Assembly (NCBI GenBank): GCA_009823395.1
Contig: CM020501.1
Coordinates: 8,174,861-8,238,860, forward strand
Direction of reading: 5' to 3'
DNA length: 64,000 nucleotides
Source: Thamnaconus septentrionalis
Taxonomy: Eukaryota; Chordata; Actinopteri; Tetraodontiformes; Monacanthidae
In this document: positions 45,120 to 56,709 of the stretch, in pieces
Position numbering within the stretch: the stretch's first letter is position 1
Layout: every line of letters starts with the position of its first letter
Notes under the pieces: model-generated
Database searches by the model: none
What the model saw: the letters and a program-made list of their open reading frames with translations, nothing else
What the model was told of the DNA's origin: nothing
Translations under genes and position numbers: made by a program

Positions 45120-46010
45120 GGGGTTTTGTTTTCACGCCGCGACAGCTGAACGCGCTCTCAGACAGAGAGAGCGCCGTGTTCGCTGTTTTTTGTTATGACG
45201 TTCAAACACAACCGGAAAAAAGAGTTTTCCCTGAATTAGAAAAGGCAAAATACTACGTGAGAGATGAGTCCAAACCCTCTCTCCTCTCTCTTTTTGCGCT
45301 CAGCCGTCTACAATCGTAGTGTGAAGTGATTTCCCGACGTCGCCGTGTGACATCAGAGGAGACGTCGGAGGAGGGAACCGAGGTTTCTCTCCGCTTTCCA
45401 ACTTTCTTTCCGAGCTCCTGACGGAGCGCCCTGGCAGCCCCCTGGTGTTTGCGTCCTCCCTTTCCAAGGTTGAGCGCGAGTCTCGCAGCCAAGGGGAGCG
45501 TCAGCAGGCCAGAGATTGGCAAGTGAGCGCCGGTGCGACCAGCGCCCCCTCCAGGCGGGGTGTCCCGGGTCTCCTTGGTGTGCAGCCACAGCCCTATCAG
45601 GGCCAAAGTTAGACAGGCAATTATCATAAGCGTCATTAAAAGCGCACATTTTTTACGTATTTATTTTTTTTACGTTGTCACTGCCAAATTTAATAAGGGC
45701 GCCTGAATCCTCGCTGCAAAACTTTGCCACTTCAAAGTCTCTAATTCTCCCTCACACGTTCTGCACTGTGAAGTGTCTCGCAAAGTTGTTTTCCCCGCGA
45801 CTGTGCCGTTCTTTTAATAATCTCATTTCCCCTCTTCTCCACCTTCTCCACCCTCTCCTCCCCCCTCTTTTCTCTCCCCTCTTTTCTTTGCAGTTCTGAC
45901 GTGTCGGAGCGCTTCTCAAGGTAGGAGAGACTCTCGTTCGCCGCTTCTCTGATTTTCCAGTCGTAAAAGCGCAGCGTGGTGCCGGCACTTGGCATAGAGT
46001 GCGTATCACG
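45120..46010. other. CpG-containing region with a speculative minus-strand ORF
   Basis: A 127-codon minus-strand frame (45253-45636) starts with a hydrophobic, signal-peptide-like segment, then basic stretches including GKGGRK, GKK and GKRR. No homolog recognised, so it is listed as a finding rather than a gene. The + strand at 45820-45890 is pyrimidine-rich and ends in TTTGCAG at about 45894, an acceptor-like sequence without a clear donor partner. Confidence 0.3.
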
Positions 46011-46015
46011 AAACA

Positions 46016-46615
46016 ATCTGCGTCCTCCTTCGAAATGTATTTTGGCTCAGGGAGCCGGCTCGCTCAAACACAACGACATTGTGTTGAGATAACAAAGAGA
46101 CACTCCGGGTAACACTCCCACTGCACTGGGATCAGAAAACACAGAGTCGAGTTTTAAAACTAGTGGGTCACAAGCTACGCAGGCACTGTGACGCGCACAT
46201 TCGCAGGTTTTGGAATTAGTTGGATGGAAAAACGTCAGAAGATTGATAAAAAGACGTGTTCTGTCACGCAAAATGAAAGGAAAAGGAAAAAAACCTTTCC
46301 CCTTTTTAAAAGGCAAAGACCGCTGTCAGTGTTTATTGTGGATAACTGTTTTTTGGCTCCGGTAGGTCTCAAACTTATTACTTCGTGGGCAGCGCGCTCT
46401 ACAATAATATCTGCGGAATCACAACACTTTCAAAAAGAAAATGAAATGTACAACAAGCGCCATGCAGCCAGGCCTCGGGCATAAAGGAGGTGTGCTTCAT
46501 ATCTAACTGCAGCGTTCGGAGCAGGAGGAACATGAGGTCCTTTTAAAAGCTTTTGTCCATTATTGCTTTATCATAGAACTAAGGATGAAGTAGTCTGCAT
46601 ATAGCATCACAAGGA
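46016..46615. other. no recognisable gene
   Basis: Unique sequence without exon or transposon structure recognised. Confidence 0.45.
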
Positions 46616-46922
46616 CTTAAAGGTCCAGTGTGTAAAATTTGGCTTGGTTTATTTTTATGTTGGTAATAGCTTAACATACTGCCTATGGATACATTAATAA
46701 AAGTGTATACTGGCAGTATAGTAAATGTAATTTGGTTTTCGTACCATTAGAACGGTTCTCATATATACATAGAGCATCAAGGGTCTTGCTCCCAGTTAGC
46801 TGCCATCTTGTGCTACCATTTTTTAAGGAAGGCCGTAAGTGACCTAGATATGCAACACGCTATCACGAGGGCCCACTTAAATACAAGGCTATCTTAAATT
46901 TTTTACAACCTGGACCTTTAAG
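46616..46922. mobile_element. MITE family A, copy 3 (best inverted repeats)
   Basis: The left end CTTAAAGGTCCAGTGTGTAA and the right end read inward CTTAAAGGTCCAGGTTGTAA agree at 18 of 20 positions. TTAA borders both ends. The interior is in the opposite orientation to copy 2 (GGCTTGGTTTATTTTTATGT; GTAATAGCTTAACATACTGC). 307 bp, no coding capacity. Confidence 0.92.
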
Positions 46923-46924
46923 AA

Positions 46925-47600
46925 CAATGGCAGCTGACCTTAGCAGTCAGTTGGTGCCGCACTTCTGCAAGTGCGAACAGTAAAGTAATGATTTGAGAAG
47001 GGCCGAACGGCATTGTCGTCAAGCAAACCGAACACTGCAGTAACAGCACCTGTCCACTGGGGGGAGAGGAGGGGTTAAAATGCTCTGAGTTCGTTGTGAA
47101 CAATGGCAGCCATAATGTAAATTCAGGAATACAGGAAGATTTCTCAGACCTCAACAGCACATGCAACACACAGACCAGATGCATCACGAATAAATGGGAC
47201 GAAGGCGTGGTCATACGTGGACGTTTAATTTAGCTTTTCATTTTTTGGATTCTTTTTGGTTTTGCCACTTTACCTGAACTTTACGCGACAGCATGAAATC
47301 AACCATAGCCTGCGAGCGATCACAGTGACAGAGTCGTCATCACTTTCCAGCAGTGACAAAGAACATAAGAGACGAGAACTCAAATTACCTCAAGATGAGT
47401 TTTGAACGCAGCATTAGGTGTCAGTGGGCCAATATGAGGGGCTTTTGTCCTGTTTGAGGAAGAGGGGGCCAAACTACCAGGAGTCTATTGACCCTAAACA
47501 GCACCTTGAAGTTTGTCTGTGGTACAGTAAATTCTGGACATATTATAATATATAGCCGTCATGTGAGCCAGCAGCGTGTGACCTAGTGGCATAATGTCAT
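46925..47600. other. no recognisable gene
   Basis: Unique sequence. The 98-codon minus frame at 46918-47214 begins at the edge of MITE A copy 3 and has no domain. Confidence 0.45.
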
Positions 47601-47604
47601 TGGC

Positions 47605-47645
47605 TGATGCTTTTCACGGCATTGTAAATGCCGTGAAAAGCATCA
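47605..47645. other. perfect 19-bp inverted repeat with 3-base loop
   Basis: TGATGCTTTTCACGGCATT, loop GTA, AATGCCGTGAAAAGCATCA. All 19 positions pair, in a non-repetitive, mixed-composition sequence. The loop is too tight and the stem too short for a normal microRNA precursor. It could extrude as a cruciform or be an inverted-duplication scar. Confidence 0.92.
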
Positions 47646-47649
47646 AACC

Positions 47650-48720
47650 TCAAGCAAGTAAAAAGTGTGTCACTTTCTCACAATGGGAATTTCGTGCTCA
47701 TTTTGTAAACACTGATTAAACAAAATGCAATTTGAAATAAAATAAGAACCGTCCAAATGAATTGCACAAAACAAGCACACCCAGTGTGTGGGTGCGTTTG
47801 TTGCCCTTCACACCAGTAGAATCCTGAAGATCCTTTAGCAGCTCGCTCGATTGGCAGCGAAGCCATCGTCTGATTGGTCTGTTTTCTAATGTGACACAGA
47901 GAAAGTTAATCCAGTCATCTTCTGTCCTTTCTGGGATCTTTTTTCCCGAGAAGCTGTCTATGAATTGTTTTTCTTGTAGAGCTGAGTTGGTTGAAGGACC
48001 AAATGACCAACTAACTATTAAGTTTGTTAAACGTTCCAGCTGGCCAGGCAGATTGCCACAAGAAGTTTCTTTGAAGGATTTTGTTTTTAAAGCGTCCCTC
48101 TAACGGTCAGATTTAGCAGGTTGCAGTGAGGTTTTTGTAAAATAGCATGAGGCTGGGTGACACAAGCGGCTCATTACGGATGAGGCTCTCGCTCCTCGTG
48201 GACATGGGTCACAGCAGCGCAGCAGCGTGTGTGCTCAACTCTCGACCTAAGCAACTCTGCACACTGCATTACATCACAACAGAGGAGCAGCGCCCTGTGG
48301 CGGCAGGCTAATCAGTAATCTCAGGGCTCCTGCATGCCGGCAACATGCTGAGAGTCCAGCACCTACGCCTGAAGAGCGCCACTTCGTAAAGTCCAGCTGT
48401 GAGATGGTGTTCATTTCCATTCAATATGGAATCGTGGAATGGAATCATTTTGTTGTTGAGGTATTTCTTTTTCATGAAATTGTCTGTTTTAATTTTCACT
48501 GTGCAGTCTTGAGTGGCAGCATTTGAAATTTGAAAATGAAAATGCCTCTGTCAGTCACTGGTTGTTTTCTTTAACTGTTTTTTTTTGTTGTTGTTTGTTT
48601 TATTTGGTTTTTGAATTTTTGTTTGACATGAACCTAGAGAAACATTAGTGGAAAACATTTAGCTCAAGGCCCAGATCAACTGTTTGTAGCTTTTATAGCT
48701 TAATGCCATTTTTCAATAAT
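47650..48720. other. no recognisable gene
   Basis: Unique sequence with TTTG-rich runs near 48570-48620. Confidence 0.45.
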
Positions 48721-48722
48721 TT

Positions 48723-48856
48723 CCAATTTTCCAAGGTCTGTAAATGGAAGGTTTTCAAAGGTTAAAAGTAAAAATGCAATGAAGAGAAATAGAAAAGAAT
48801 ACTGAACCAACCAAAAGCAAAACACAGTTGTACGTCACTTAACTTCTAAGACTTAT
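48723..48856 (+). repeat. direct repeat pair, copy 1
   Basis: Shares with 50751-50883 the blocks GGTTTTCAAAGGTTAAAAGT (here; GATTTT... in copy 2), ACTGAACCAACCAAAAGCAA and CTTCTAAGACTT, in the same order and spacing. About 130 bp, clearly related. Confidence 0.85.
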
Positions 48857-48859
48857 TTT

Positions 48860-50745
48860 TTCGTTTTAAATAAGCGATGTACCCAGTCGGTAGAGTTAAT
48901 GATGATCAGCTGTCTAGCTGTGTGCTCCACAATGCTAGCAAATGTTGCATTATCATCTTACTTTGGAGCAAACGTGGTAGTTAGTGGTTATTTTCGTTGG
49001 ATTTAACAGTGATTGGGGTCTTCCACACTCCTGTTGCGTTTTGAGGCTTTGGAAATGGAGAAATCACACACACCACTCTCTAAACCTTGAGGATATCCTG
49101 TATATGACTTGCATGTACCTTGTATACACCACTTATCATTGGTCAGTAGGCGGGGCTTTCCGAAGGGTCAATTACAGCAGCGTCCTGCCCAACCAAGCTG
49201 CCAGCAGCTTCAAATGCATTTGTACAAGCTCGCCTTTAGCTGCCATTAACAGCCGGATGTGAGGCTCGTGGTGCTGCAAAATGCCTTAATGTCATCTGCA
49301 GGTGTCGCAACCGCAGCTCTCTCTTTGAGCTTTTTCTTCGGCCACAGAGAACAGAAACGTCTCTAGTTCTACATTCGCCCATGGTACAGTTTCATAAGCT
49401 TTTCAGTTTTTAATACTTGAAACTGTAAAAATCCACACGCGGGGCATTTAAAAAATGGCGGTTTTGGTCTTTCGTGAAAGACCGCCTTTGGCTTTCATCA
49501 AAACTCTTACCCAATCAGTGCCCTGCACGTTGCTACGTCACCCATACGGCCTCAGCTCTGCACGCTTCGAACCCCAACGAGGCAGGTACCAAAATCGTAA
49601 CCCCTGGGAACGCGCTGGGGCTCGTGGAAATACCTGATTACCGACACATACCATACCGAGATGTTACCTAGGGCACCTGTTGGTAAACGCCCTTAGTTAG
49701 TTCTGCCCTGCTGGTACTGGTCACACAATCTGGCTTGTCATGTACCTCTCCACAGCTGCTTCCCTTTATTTACATCATAGCGTTCATTGCATCTGAAACT
49801 TCAATGTTAAGGCACAAGCACATAGAATAAGTCATTTTAATGTGGGCTTCTGATAATTCCCACATGATTGCCTTACCACGAGCAGCAGTTTTTAAATATC
49901 TGTACTGTACTGTCCTTTTCACCTGTGTGCATTTCTGTATGCCCACAAATAAATATGCTTAAACGTCATGCAGCACATGGACATATTTCTTGATATTTTT
50001 TGAGCAACATCTAATTAGACATTACAACCAAGGAAATATTGGCTCAAAGAGGTAGTTAAAACATTTATTTAGCTGGATTGAAATACAGAATAGTGTCGCA
50101 AATAAGCATCGTGAAAGTGTAGACTCTGTAATTGATGCTGATTTCAATCCAAGTCACCCACACTTTTCTTAGACTGAAGTTAAAGAGGGGCGCCAAGCCT
50201 TCAGACACAAATACAAAAGCATCCTAACTGGAGCTACAAGGTTTCACCAAACACACATCCCGCACTTGTGTGATCTCAACCCATCTGCGTTTGATTGCTT
50301 CGTTGCCCAAGGTTGTGCAGCCTTTCTTTAAAAGTCTCTGCGTGAATGTGTCTGTGTTGGATGGCGTGTGTCTACATCTAAGTGCTCATCTCCCTCCTCC
50401 AGCCTGCTTGTGTTTGGAGTGCGCTCTGCTGGGACTCCACTGAGCCCTAATTAGTGGCGAGGGGTTGGCCAGCCTGATGCTTCTTGGAGACTCACTCGGG
50501 GGCAAATAAGTCATATGTTACGCTACTGATGGCCCATCTGCCACCCTGGCCTCTCCTGAGACTTGACTTTAGTTTCTTTTTCTGTGTTCGCTGCACAAGT
50601 GAAAAGGCACGTGAGCACACTGACGCGGTATTGCACTCAGTTACTGGGCTCTAAAGCAAAACAATACAGGTGTGCATCAACTGATCGAGCCAGGGCTTTC
50701 CATTTAAAGCTGAAGATAACTCCAAATTGACGTACATCGCACAAT
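48860..50745. other. no gene recognised; one transposon-like patch
   Basis: Mostly unique AT-rich sequence. At 49560-49680 the words CTTCGAACCCCAACGAGGCA, GGTACCAAAATCGTAACCCC and GAAATACCTGATTACCGACA resemble fish hAT-like MITE sequence, but the ends were not fixed. Confidence 0.4.
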
Positions 50746-50750
50746 ATGGC

Positions 50751-50883
50751 AGTTTTCCAATATCTGCAAATGGAAGATTTTCAAAGGTTAAAAGTAAAAA
50801 TATGATTACGAGAAGGAGAAAATAACATAACTGAACCAACCAAAAGCAAAGCAGTTGTGAATGACTTAATTTCTAAGACTTTT
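50751..50883 (+). repeat. direct repeat pair, copy 2
   Basis: See copy 1 at 48723; about 2.03 kb apart, same orientation. No similarity between the outer flanks was noticed, which favours a dispersed element over a tandem duplication. Confidence 0.85.
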
Positions 50884-50889
50884 TTCACT

Positions 50890-52420
50890 ACTTAATTATC
50901 TTCTCCTACATAAAATATTTGAGTCACTCTGCAGTTTTACATCATGTAAATGATGAATTTGTTCTTAACTACGAAGATTTTTTTACTGAAGATAATTATG
51001 GAAGATATGTTACTCACTTTTGCCAGGTTTTAAGTTGCTAATTCCTCAAGTACAGTATTTAGTGGTTTATTATTTTTATTTAGTGGTTTCTTAATGATGT
51101 TGTTAATTTTACCACCAAACATGATTGCAAGCACTGAAATGACTTTACTTATTGAGCGAACGATGTGTTTTGCAAATGTTTGAGTAAGTGAACCTGAAGA
51201 GGACAGATGCGAAACGCGCCACCTGCTTAATAAGTGTGATTTCAGTGTACTGTGGTTTATGTTGGATTATTTATTTATTTATTTTTTTATATTTTTTTTT
51301 GCATGAAAGATGTTCCCGTACCAGCACCTGAGTTCTGTTCATGGATCATTTAATTTAGCTTCTGATCATGTTTCAATAAGTGTATCCCCCAAAATAAAAA
51401 TTTAACCCATTCTTAAAACAATGAACACTGTTGATTCTGCCGAGCTAGTTTACACAGCAGTGAAACATGCAACAACTCAGAACAGTTCAAGGGAAAACGG
51501 TTTTCAGACCCCGTTGATATTTTACACAGTCTTAAATATTCAAGAAAATCGACAGAAACAAGCACTCTCAAAAAAATCCAATACTAAAGAGGTGCAAGGC
51601 CCAGACAATTCGATCCAAAAAAAAAAAAAAAAAATAAACACGGCCCGCAACACTCAAATGTCCATCTTAAAAATCTTTAATAATTTCAGTGACAGACATC
51701 TAGGACCAAACACAAATGCGTTTCAATCAAGTCTTCCACAGTGTGCATGCTCAGGAAATCACATCATTATATCGTCTCATCTTTAGACAGAGGTGTAATC
51801 ATTTAGCTTGTCATCTTAAATCAATCAAAAAATAAAATTGCTTTTCAACAAAAAAACAACACAGAAACATGGCAGTAAGAAAACAACATAAGATACAGGC
51901 ATGAAAGGTATTTTTCACCCCATCACAATTGTGTCACAGCAGAGACAGACAATGTGCCCACAGATAAATATAGAATGCTAAAGAAAACAAGTTAATATAT
52001 GTTCCTCGTTCACACCTCCAGGATGCTTGGTTTGTAATGTATGGATCCATAATCCTTCACTCTCTTAAATATTATCTTGAAATTGGTGGAAAATCTTGTT
52101 TCAAAAGATGTGGCTACTGTTGTGTAATGTATTGGCCTTGGAAAGAGACATTGTCTTGGACCATGGCAAAACAGTACACATGCAGAAGGGAGCATGTAGG
52201 TTGTGTGTAACTGCTCTAAAATAAATTGCAATTGGAGATTTCAGAATGATACTTAATGGATTATGTATCACAAATGCATGGGATGTCCGCTAACTTTTTT
52301 CCAACACAGTACTAGCGCTCACTTCCTGTCTAGGTGGATACAGTGGGCATTTTGGCTAAAAACACAGTATCTACATCACTGCTGTTTCGAGCCAAATTGG
52401 ACTGCCAACCAAGTCTTCCA
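50890..52420. other. no gene recognised
   Basis: AT-rich. CCTGAAGAGGACAGATGCGA then AACGCGCC at 51192-51219 resembles the 'responds-to CGAAACG' motif of dispersed fish repeats. An A-run of 17 lies at 51618-51634. The 121-codon frame at 51421-51786 crosses that run and has no domain. Confidence 0.4.
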
Positions 52421-52423
52421 GCG

Positions 52424-52447
52424 TTTTTTTTTTTTTTTTTTTTTTTT
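52424..52447. repeat. poly(T) run
   Basis: About 24 consecutive T. Confidence 0.95.
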
Positions 52448-52449
52448 AC

Positions 52450-53675
52450 TTTGAATGACACCATACAAGCAGTACAGAGTCATGTTTCATCTTCTGATCC
52501 TTCTGATCCTTCTGCTTTTTAAGTATGGACACATCAGACTTCATTCACTTGTATTGGCAGTGGATGGATTTGTTGACCTCTTAGAAACTCCAGAATAAAT
52601 ATGTGGATCAATAGGTCTCCAGAGGCCTCTGGTGACATTTTGACAAAGGCAGAAGTGGTGAATGTTTAATATTGGGCAAACAAGCCCTTTGATGTAAAAT
52701 TTGGCTGATTAAGTAGCAGCATTAGAGCCGCATTGAAGGCTTCAGAGAGATAGAGATCTGCAAACAATGACCCCTGAACGAACATGTTCCGGCACAAGCT
52801 GCTGTAACAGCACCTCAGCTCTGCAAGGTAGACACAGATATGATATAAACCTGGTGTGTTTGTGATGAAATGTTATCTGAGGCCTTTGGCTTTAGTCGCT
52901 GTGCCCAGCAGGATAAAGGTTAATTATCACATCCTGTTTCTGACAGGACACCACCTCCTAGCAGGCGAGCACGCACATACACACACATACACACACACAC
53001 ACTTCCTCTCAAAAACACATACAGTCAGAACATCAGAGAAAACTGTGTGTCTGTTTCATACGAGGAGGCGATGTTGCATGTGCTGGTCTTGGTCGTTCCT
53101 CGTCATTTGACTGAAGCCCCTCATTCTTTTCCTATTACAGTGCTAGTCAATCACACCTATTTCATCCTTGAAAGGAAAAAGAAACCAAAAAACAAAAACA
53201 ACAACAAGCGATCCTGTCGGATCTCTGCCCGGATACAGCGTGCTTGGCTAGCTTTATCGCTTCACAACACATCAAGTCGAACATGAAATGACAGATGAGT
53301 GGACAGAGGTGTTTGGTGGGTGTGAAGCAGCGAACCGCAGAGAATGATTGTGAGCAGCGGGAGATGCCAAACCATTTACAACGAAAGTGACAACCCGGAC
53401 AGGATTAGTGGAATTTTTTCCCCCAAAACGAGCACTCCCACTATAAGTCATGGACCTTTCCACAGTCTCGTCACTCCTTGATGGCATCTGCTCCGCTCCT
53501 CTCTCTGCTCCACCCGCCAAACATTCTCCTTCTCCATCCGTACGTTTCCCACTTTGCCTTCCACTTCCCTCCCATCCCTGTGTTTCCTGTCACATCCTGG
53601 CTCGCATTGTCTCTCACCCGCCTCGCCCCTCTCTCCATCCTCATTGCGATGCCAGTCTAGACGGCACTGGCAGCA
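52450..53675. other. no recognisable gene
   Basis: Includes a short imperfect CA run at 52976-53001. Complex sequence at 52660-52830 (GATTAAGTAGCAGCATTAGA near 52706) could be conserved. No exons recognised. Confidence 0.4.
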
Positions 53676-53679
53676 GGTG

Positions 53680-54185
53680 CGGAGGCTGGGAGAGGTGGAA
53701 AAAATAGGGTGAGAAAGAAGGAGGGGTGAGGGAGGCACGGAAGGGAGGAGGGAAGAGAGAGGAGCCAAGGGGATAAGGAGCGAGAACAGATAGAGATTAA
53801 TAGATCAAGCGGGGAGGCATATGATGAAAGTTTGGAGGGGTATGGAGGGGAAAGGAAATGAAAGAAAACGGGGGGAGGGACGGGTGAGGCTAAGGTAGGA
53901 TTGGAGCAGAGGGGAACGAGGGAGGAGATGTGGAGGGAAAGCAGAGATCTGTGTAAATCAGGTAAGTGCTGTGCAGCTGCGCGAGGTGCAGAGGAGGCTA
54001 TTTTAATGCACGGCGGGGAGGGGAGGAGGAGGAGGAGGCAAGGTGAGGTGAGAGAAGGTGTCAAGTGAAGGAGCAGGGAGGGAAGGAGTGAAGAGGGAAA
54101 GGGAAAGAGTGATGGAGGTGATGGAGGGGGGAACAGTGCCAGGTGAAGATGGTGGGAGAGCGGGTGGAGGTGGTAGGGGGGTTGG
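53680..54185 (+). repeat. 500-bp purine-rich strand
   Basis: The + strand is dominated by G and A in irregular GGAGGGAA-type sequence, interrupted near 53780-53830 and 53945-54005. The complementary strand gives the 194-codon P/S/L-rich minus frame (53657-54241), which is not a gene. Confidence 0.85.
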
Positions 54186-54189
54186 AATG

Positions 54190-54221
54190 GATGTGGATGG
54201 ATGGATGGATGGATGGATGGA
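54190..54221. repeat. (GGAT)n microsatellite
   Basis: Seven GGAT units. Confidence 0.97.
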
Positions 54222-54259
54222 TGTGTAACAGGGTCATTCATATGTGGGCTTTAAGAAGA

Positions 54260-54278
54260 AGTTTTTTTTTTTTTTTTT
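54260..54278. repeat. poly(T) run
   Basis: About 19 consecutive T. Confidence 0.9.
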
Positions 54279-54284
54279 TAAATA

Positions 54285-55985
54285 AAACTTTGTGTTTGTT
54301 CGATGACATCACTGTTGCCACAGTTGGAACGCTTCCTCATTTCCCCTTCCAGTGACTTCACCTGTGTGAGTATGGTGCATCTGCCGGATGATCATGTGAC
54401 CGCTTACAAGTGGCCGAGGCTCCCAGTTCCCCTGCGACTGACAAACAGATCAGGCTGATGTCGCCTTGTTGGGTGTTGTTAGGTGGAGTTGACAGTCAGT
54501 GAAAAGGGGCAAACAAGATCTAGAGGTTTGCTTCGTTATGTCATTTATTGAGGACAGAAAGGAGCCTCAGCAGCCTGGCTGTGGCTCCTCCCCCTCACGT
54601 TGGCCATACAGTTGTTGGCTTGACTTGTGGGTTCCTTAATCAGGACCTGATGCAGGCTAGTCAACTGCTTTCTGTTGTGTCTCCTGAACCACAAGTGTTT
54701 GCAGTAATAATGTGATATTTCAGTAGAAGCATGCAAGGGTCATCGTTCGATCCTCAACAATGTATTGAAACAAAAGGTAACATCAGTGATGGGGAAACCA
54801 CAATAACAGTGTCCAGTTGGTCTCATGATGTCACATTGTGAAGCATTTAAATCCAAGCATTTAAATCCAAACTCTGATTAAAGCAGAACTTTTACAGACA
54901 TTCATGTTTGGGTTTTTTGCCAGCATGTCCTCCAATCAGTGGTAAGACGCTGACCAGTTGTACATGGCCATTCCAAAGTTTGCAGACCTCCAACTCAATT
55001 TGCATTCTGAATTTTCATCCCAAAGCCAAGTATCCCCCATTTTGTTTTTTGAGTGTTTACTGTAACAGGAGGGACATGTGGCGTCTTTTCCCTCTGGACC
55101 TCACCCACTTCCCAGTTGCGCTCATCACCCTACAAATTCACCGTTTGCTGTATCCACATAATGACCAGAGGCTATTTTACTTTGTTCATGATTTTCAGCT
55201 ATTTTCTTGCAATGTCCACGTTTTGTTATGAAGTGACTCCCCTTCTCATAGTACGTGCCATGATTTTCAGAATGAACATAATTTGCCTGCAGCCTGGTGA
55301 GCTGTTACTGTCCAGTCTCAACCCAACATGAAGCAAGGATCCAGCAATTATAGACTTACAAACGGACGGATGGATGAATGGATGGATTGGACAGGGTTAG
55401 GTGCGGGTGACAGGAAGAGTGTCGCTTTCCGTTTTTACGGGAGGACACTGGCTGCACTACAGCGAGGCGTGTAATAAGGCCATAGCTCACTCTCGCGGAG
55501 CGGCCTCCGTCCTATTAGTGACTACCTCTCACGAGATGACTTATACCCCCCTCGTTTTTCACCGACGGTATGACAGCAGATGCTGGGTTGGAAACAAACA
55601 TGGGTGTGCGCGTGCATGCGGAGAGCACACGGAAGGGGAAGATGCACAAAGGGAGGCAGGGCAGTGATTGCTGGAGCAATGTGTTCCTCCTCTCCTCATG
55701 CAAAGAGAAGGTGCACAGGAGCCAGCGGCTCAAAAACAAAGTGTCAGGTGGAGTGACCTCAGAGACTGACTTAAAATAGTTTCCCAGTTTCCCTGAAAAA
55801 GCGAGGGGAGAGGAGTGTTTACGAATTTCCACGAAGATACTACACTTGTGCGAAAACTGGTGGTGGGCAAATCACAGCCCTAAAGGAGTGGGCAAGGAAA
55901 ATGTTGAGCGATGATTGAGTGAAACTTATGCTGGATGTAAACTTAAATCTGGAGGGCCGCTTTCTGTTGCCAGAACTCTGTTGCT
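54285..55985. other. no recognisable gene
   Basis: Unique sequence with GGATGGATGAATGGATGG at 55368-55385. Frames of 88-107 codons lack domains. Confidence 0.45.
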
Positions 55986-55989
55986 GTGT

Positions 55990-56360
55990 ATTGTTTTCCA
56001 GGGGACCACTATCAGTGACGGACCTGCCACTGACACAGAATTCTGCTACCATGTAAGTCTTGGGCCTTGTCCGAAATTTAGGTTTAAGTGTCTTGGACAC
56101 AAGCACACGACGACAGACTGGGATGGCTCCATGACTATTGTCCGAAAGTTTTTTTTCTAATTTGGCTAATGAGTGTGCTGTATAGTTAGCTACATAGAAC
56201 TCTACGCTACATACTACTTACTCCCTACATAAGGCCTATGTAGGGAGTAGGGAACAAGTGGGTGATTTCAGTCACAGCCTTTTTATGTGATTTATTTCAT
56301 TCATCCAAGTAAAAGAGTTGTTCACTGATCACTGATGGTGGTCCTCTTAGAAACACGACA
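55990..56360. mobile_element. MITE family C with inverted ends and central hairpin
   Basis: The left end GTTTTCCAGGGGACCACTAT followed by CAGTGAC is inverted relative to the right end TCACTGATGGTGGTCCTCTT followed by AGAAACACGAC, about 20 matches over 26 positions. A 13-bp hairpin (TACTCCCTACATA / TATGTAGGGAGTA) occupies 56219-56249. Related blocks at 475 and 39841. The 88-codon minus frame at 55840-56106 is repeat-derived. Confidence 0.6.
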
Positions 56361-56364
56361 TTGC

Positions 56365-56705
56365 AACAGTTTGTTGCAACCGAACTGACACTGGATTGAG
56401 GGGCTTATCGGCCGTAACCTTAGCATTCTTTGGAGAGCGTTTCAAGATATTTGCATGTGTTTTCTGAAGTTGCAGTGTGTTTGCCCGCCGTGGGGGCGAT
56501 TGCTTCTCGCTATTTATATCGATAGTAGGGCAGCTGTTCCAATGGGTGGGAGGAGGCAGAGATTCACATGCACTAACATGCACACGCGACCGATCTGGCT
56601 TTGTAAACAGAGGATAGAAAGGGCTCAATATCAACAGACAGAAAGGGTGTGTGATGGGATGCTCCAAATAGAAAAAACACCATTCAGCTTCACATTGCAA
56701 TTCTT
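56365..56705. mobile_element. MITE family B, copy 2 (inverted)
   Basis: Reverse complement shares CATCACACACCC, CTGTCTGTTGATATTGAGC, GTGCATGTGAATCTCT and CTTCAGAAAACACATGCAAA with copy 1 at 37331. Clean termini were not found on this copy, which abuts family C. Confidence 0.6.
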
Positions 56706-56709
56706 TATC

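Noticed and set aside
47605..47645. Possible microRNA precursor
   Set aside because: A stem of 19 bp with a 3-base loop is too small for a normal Drosha/Dicer substrate.
49564..49600. tRNA-like TTCGAACCCC word
   Set aside because: No A box at suitable distance and no cloverleaf; the context looks like a hAT-like MITE.
53657..54241. 194-codon minus frame rich in P, S and L
   Set aside because: Complement of the purine-rich strand. Stop codons are rare in such composition, so openness carries no information.
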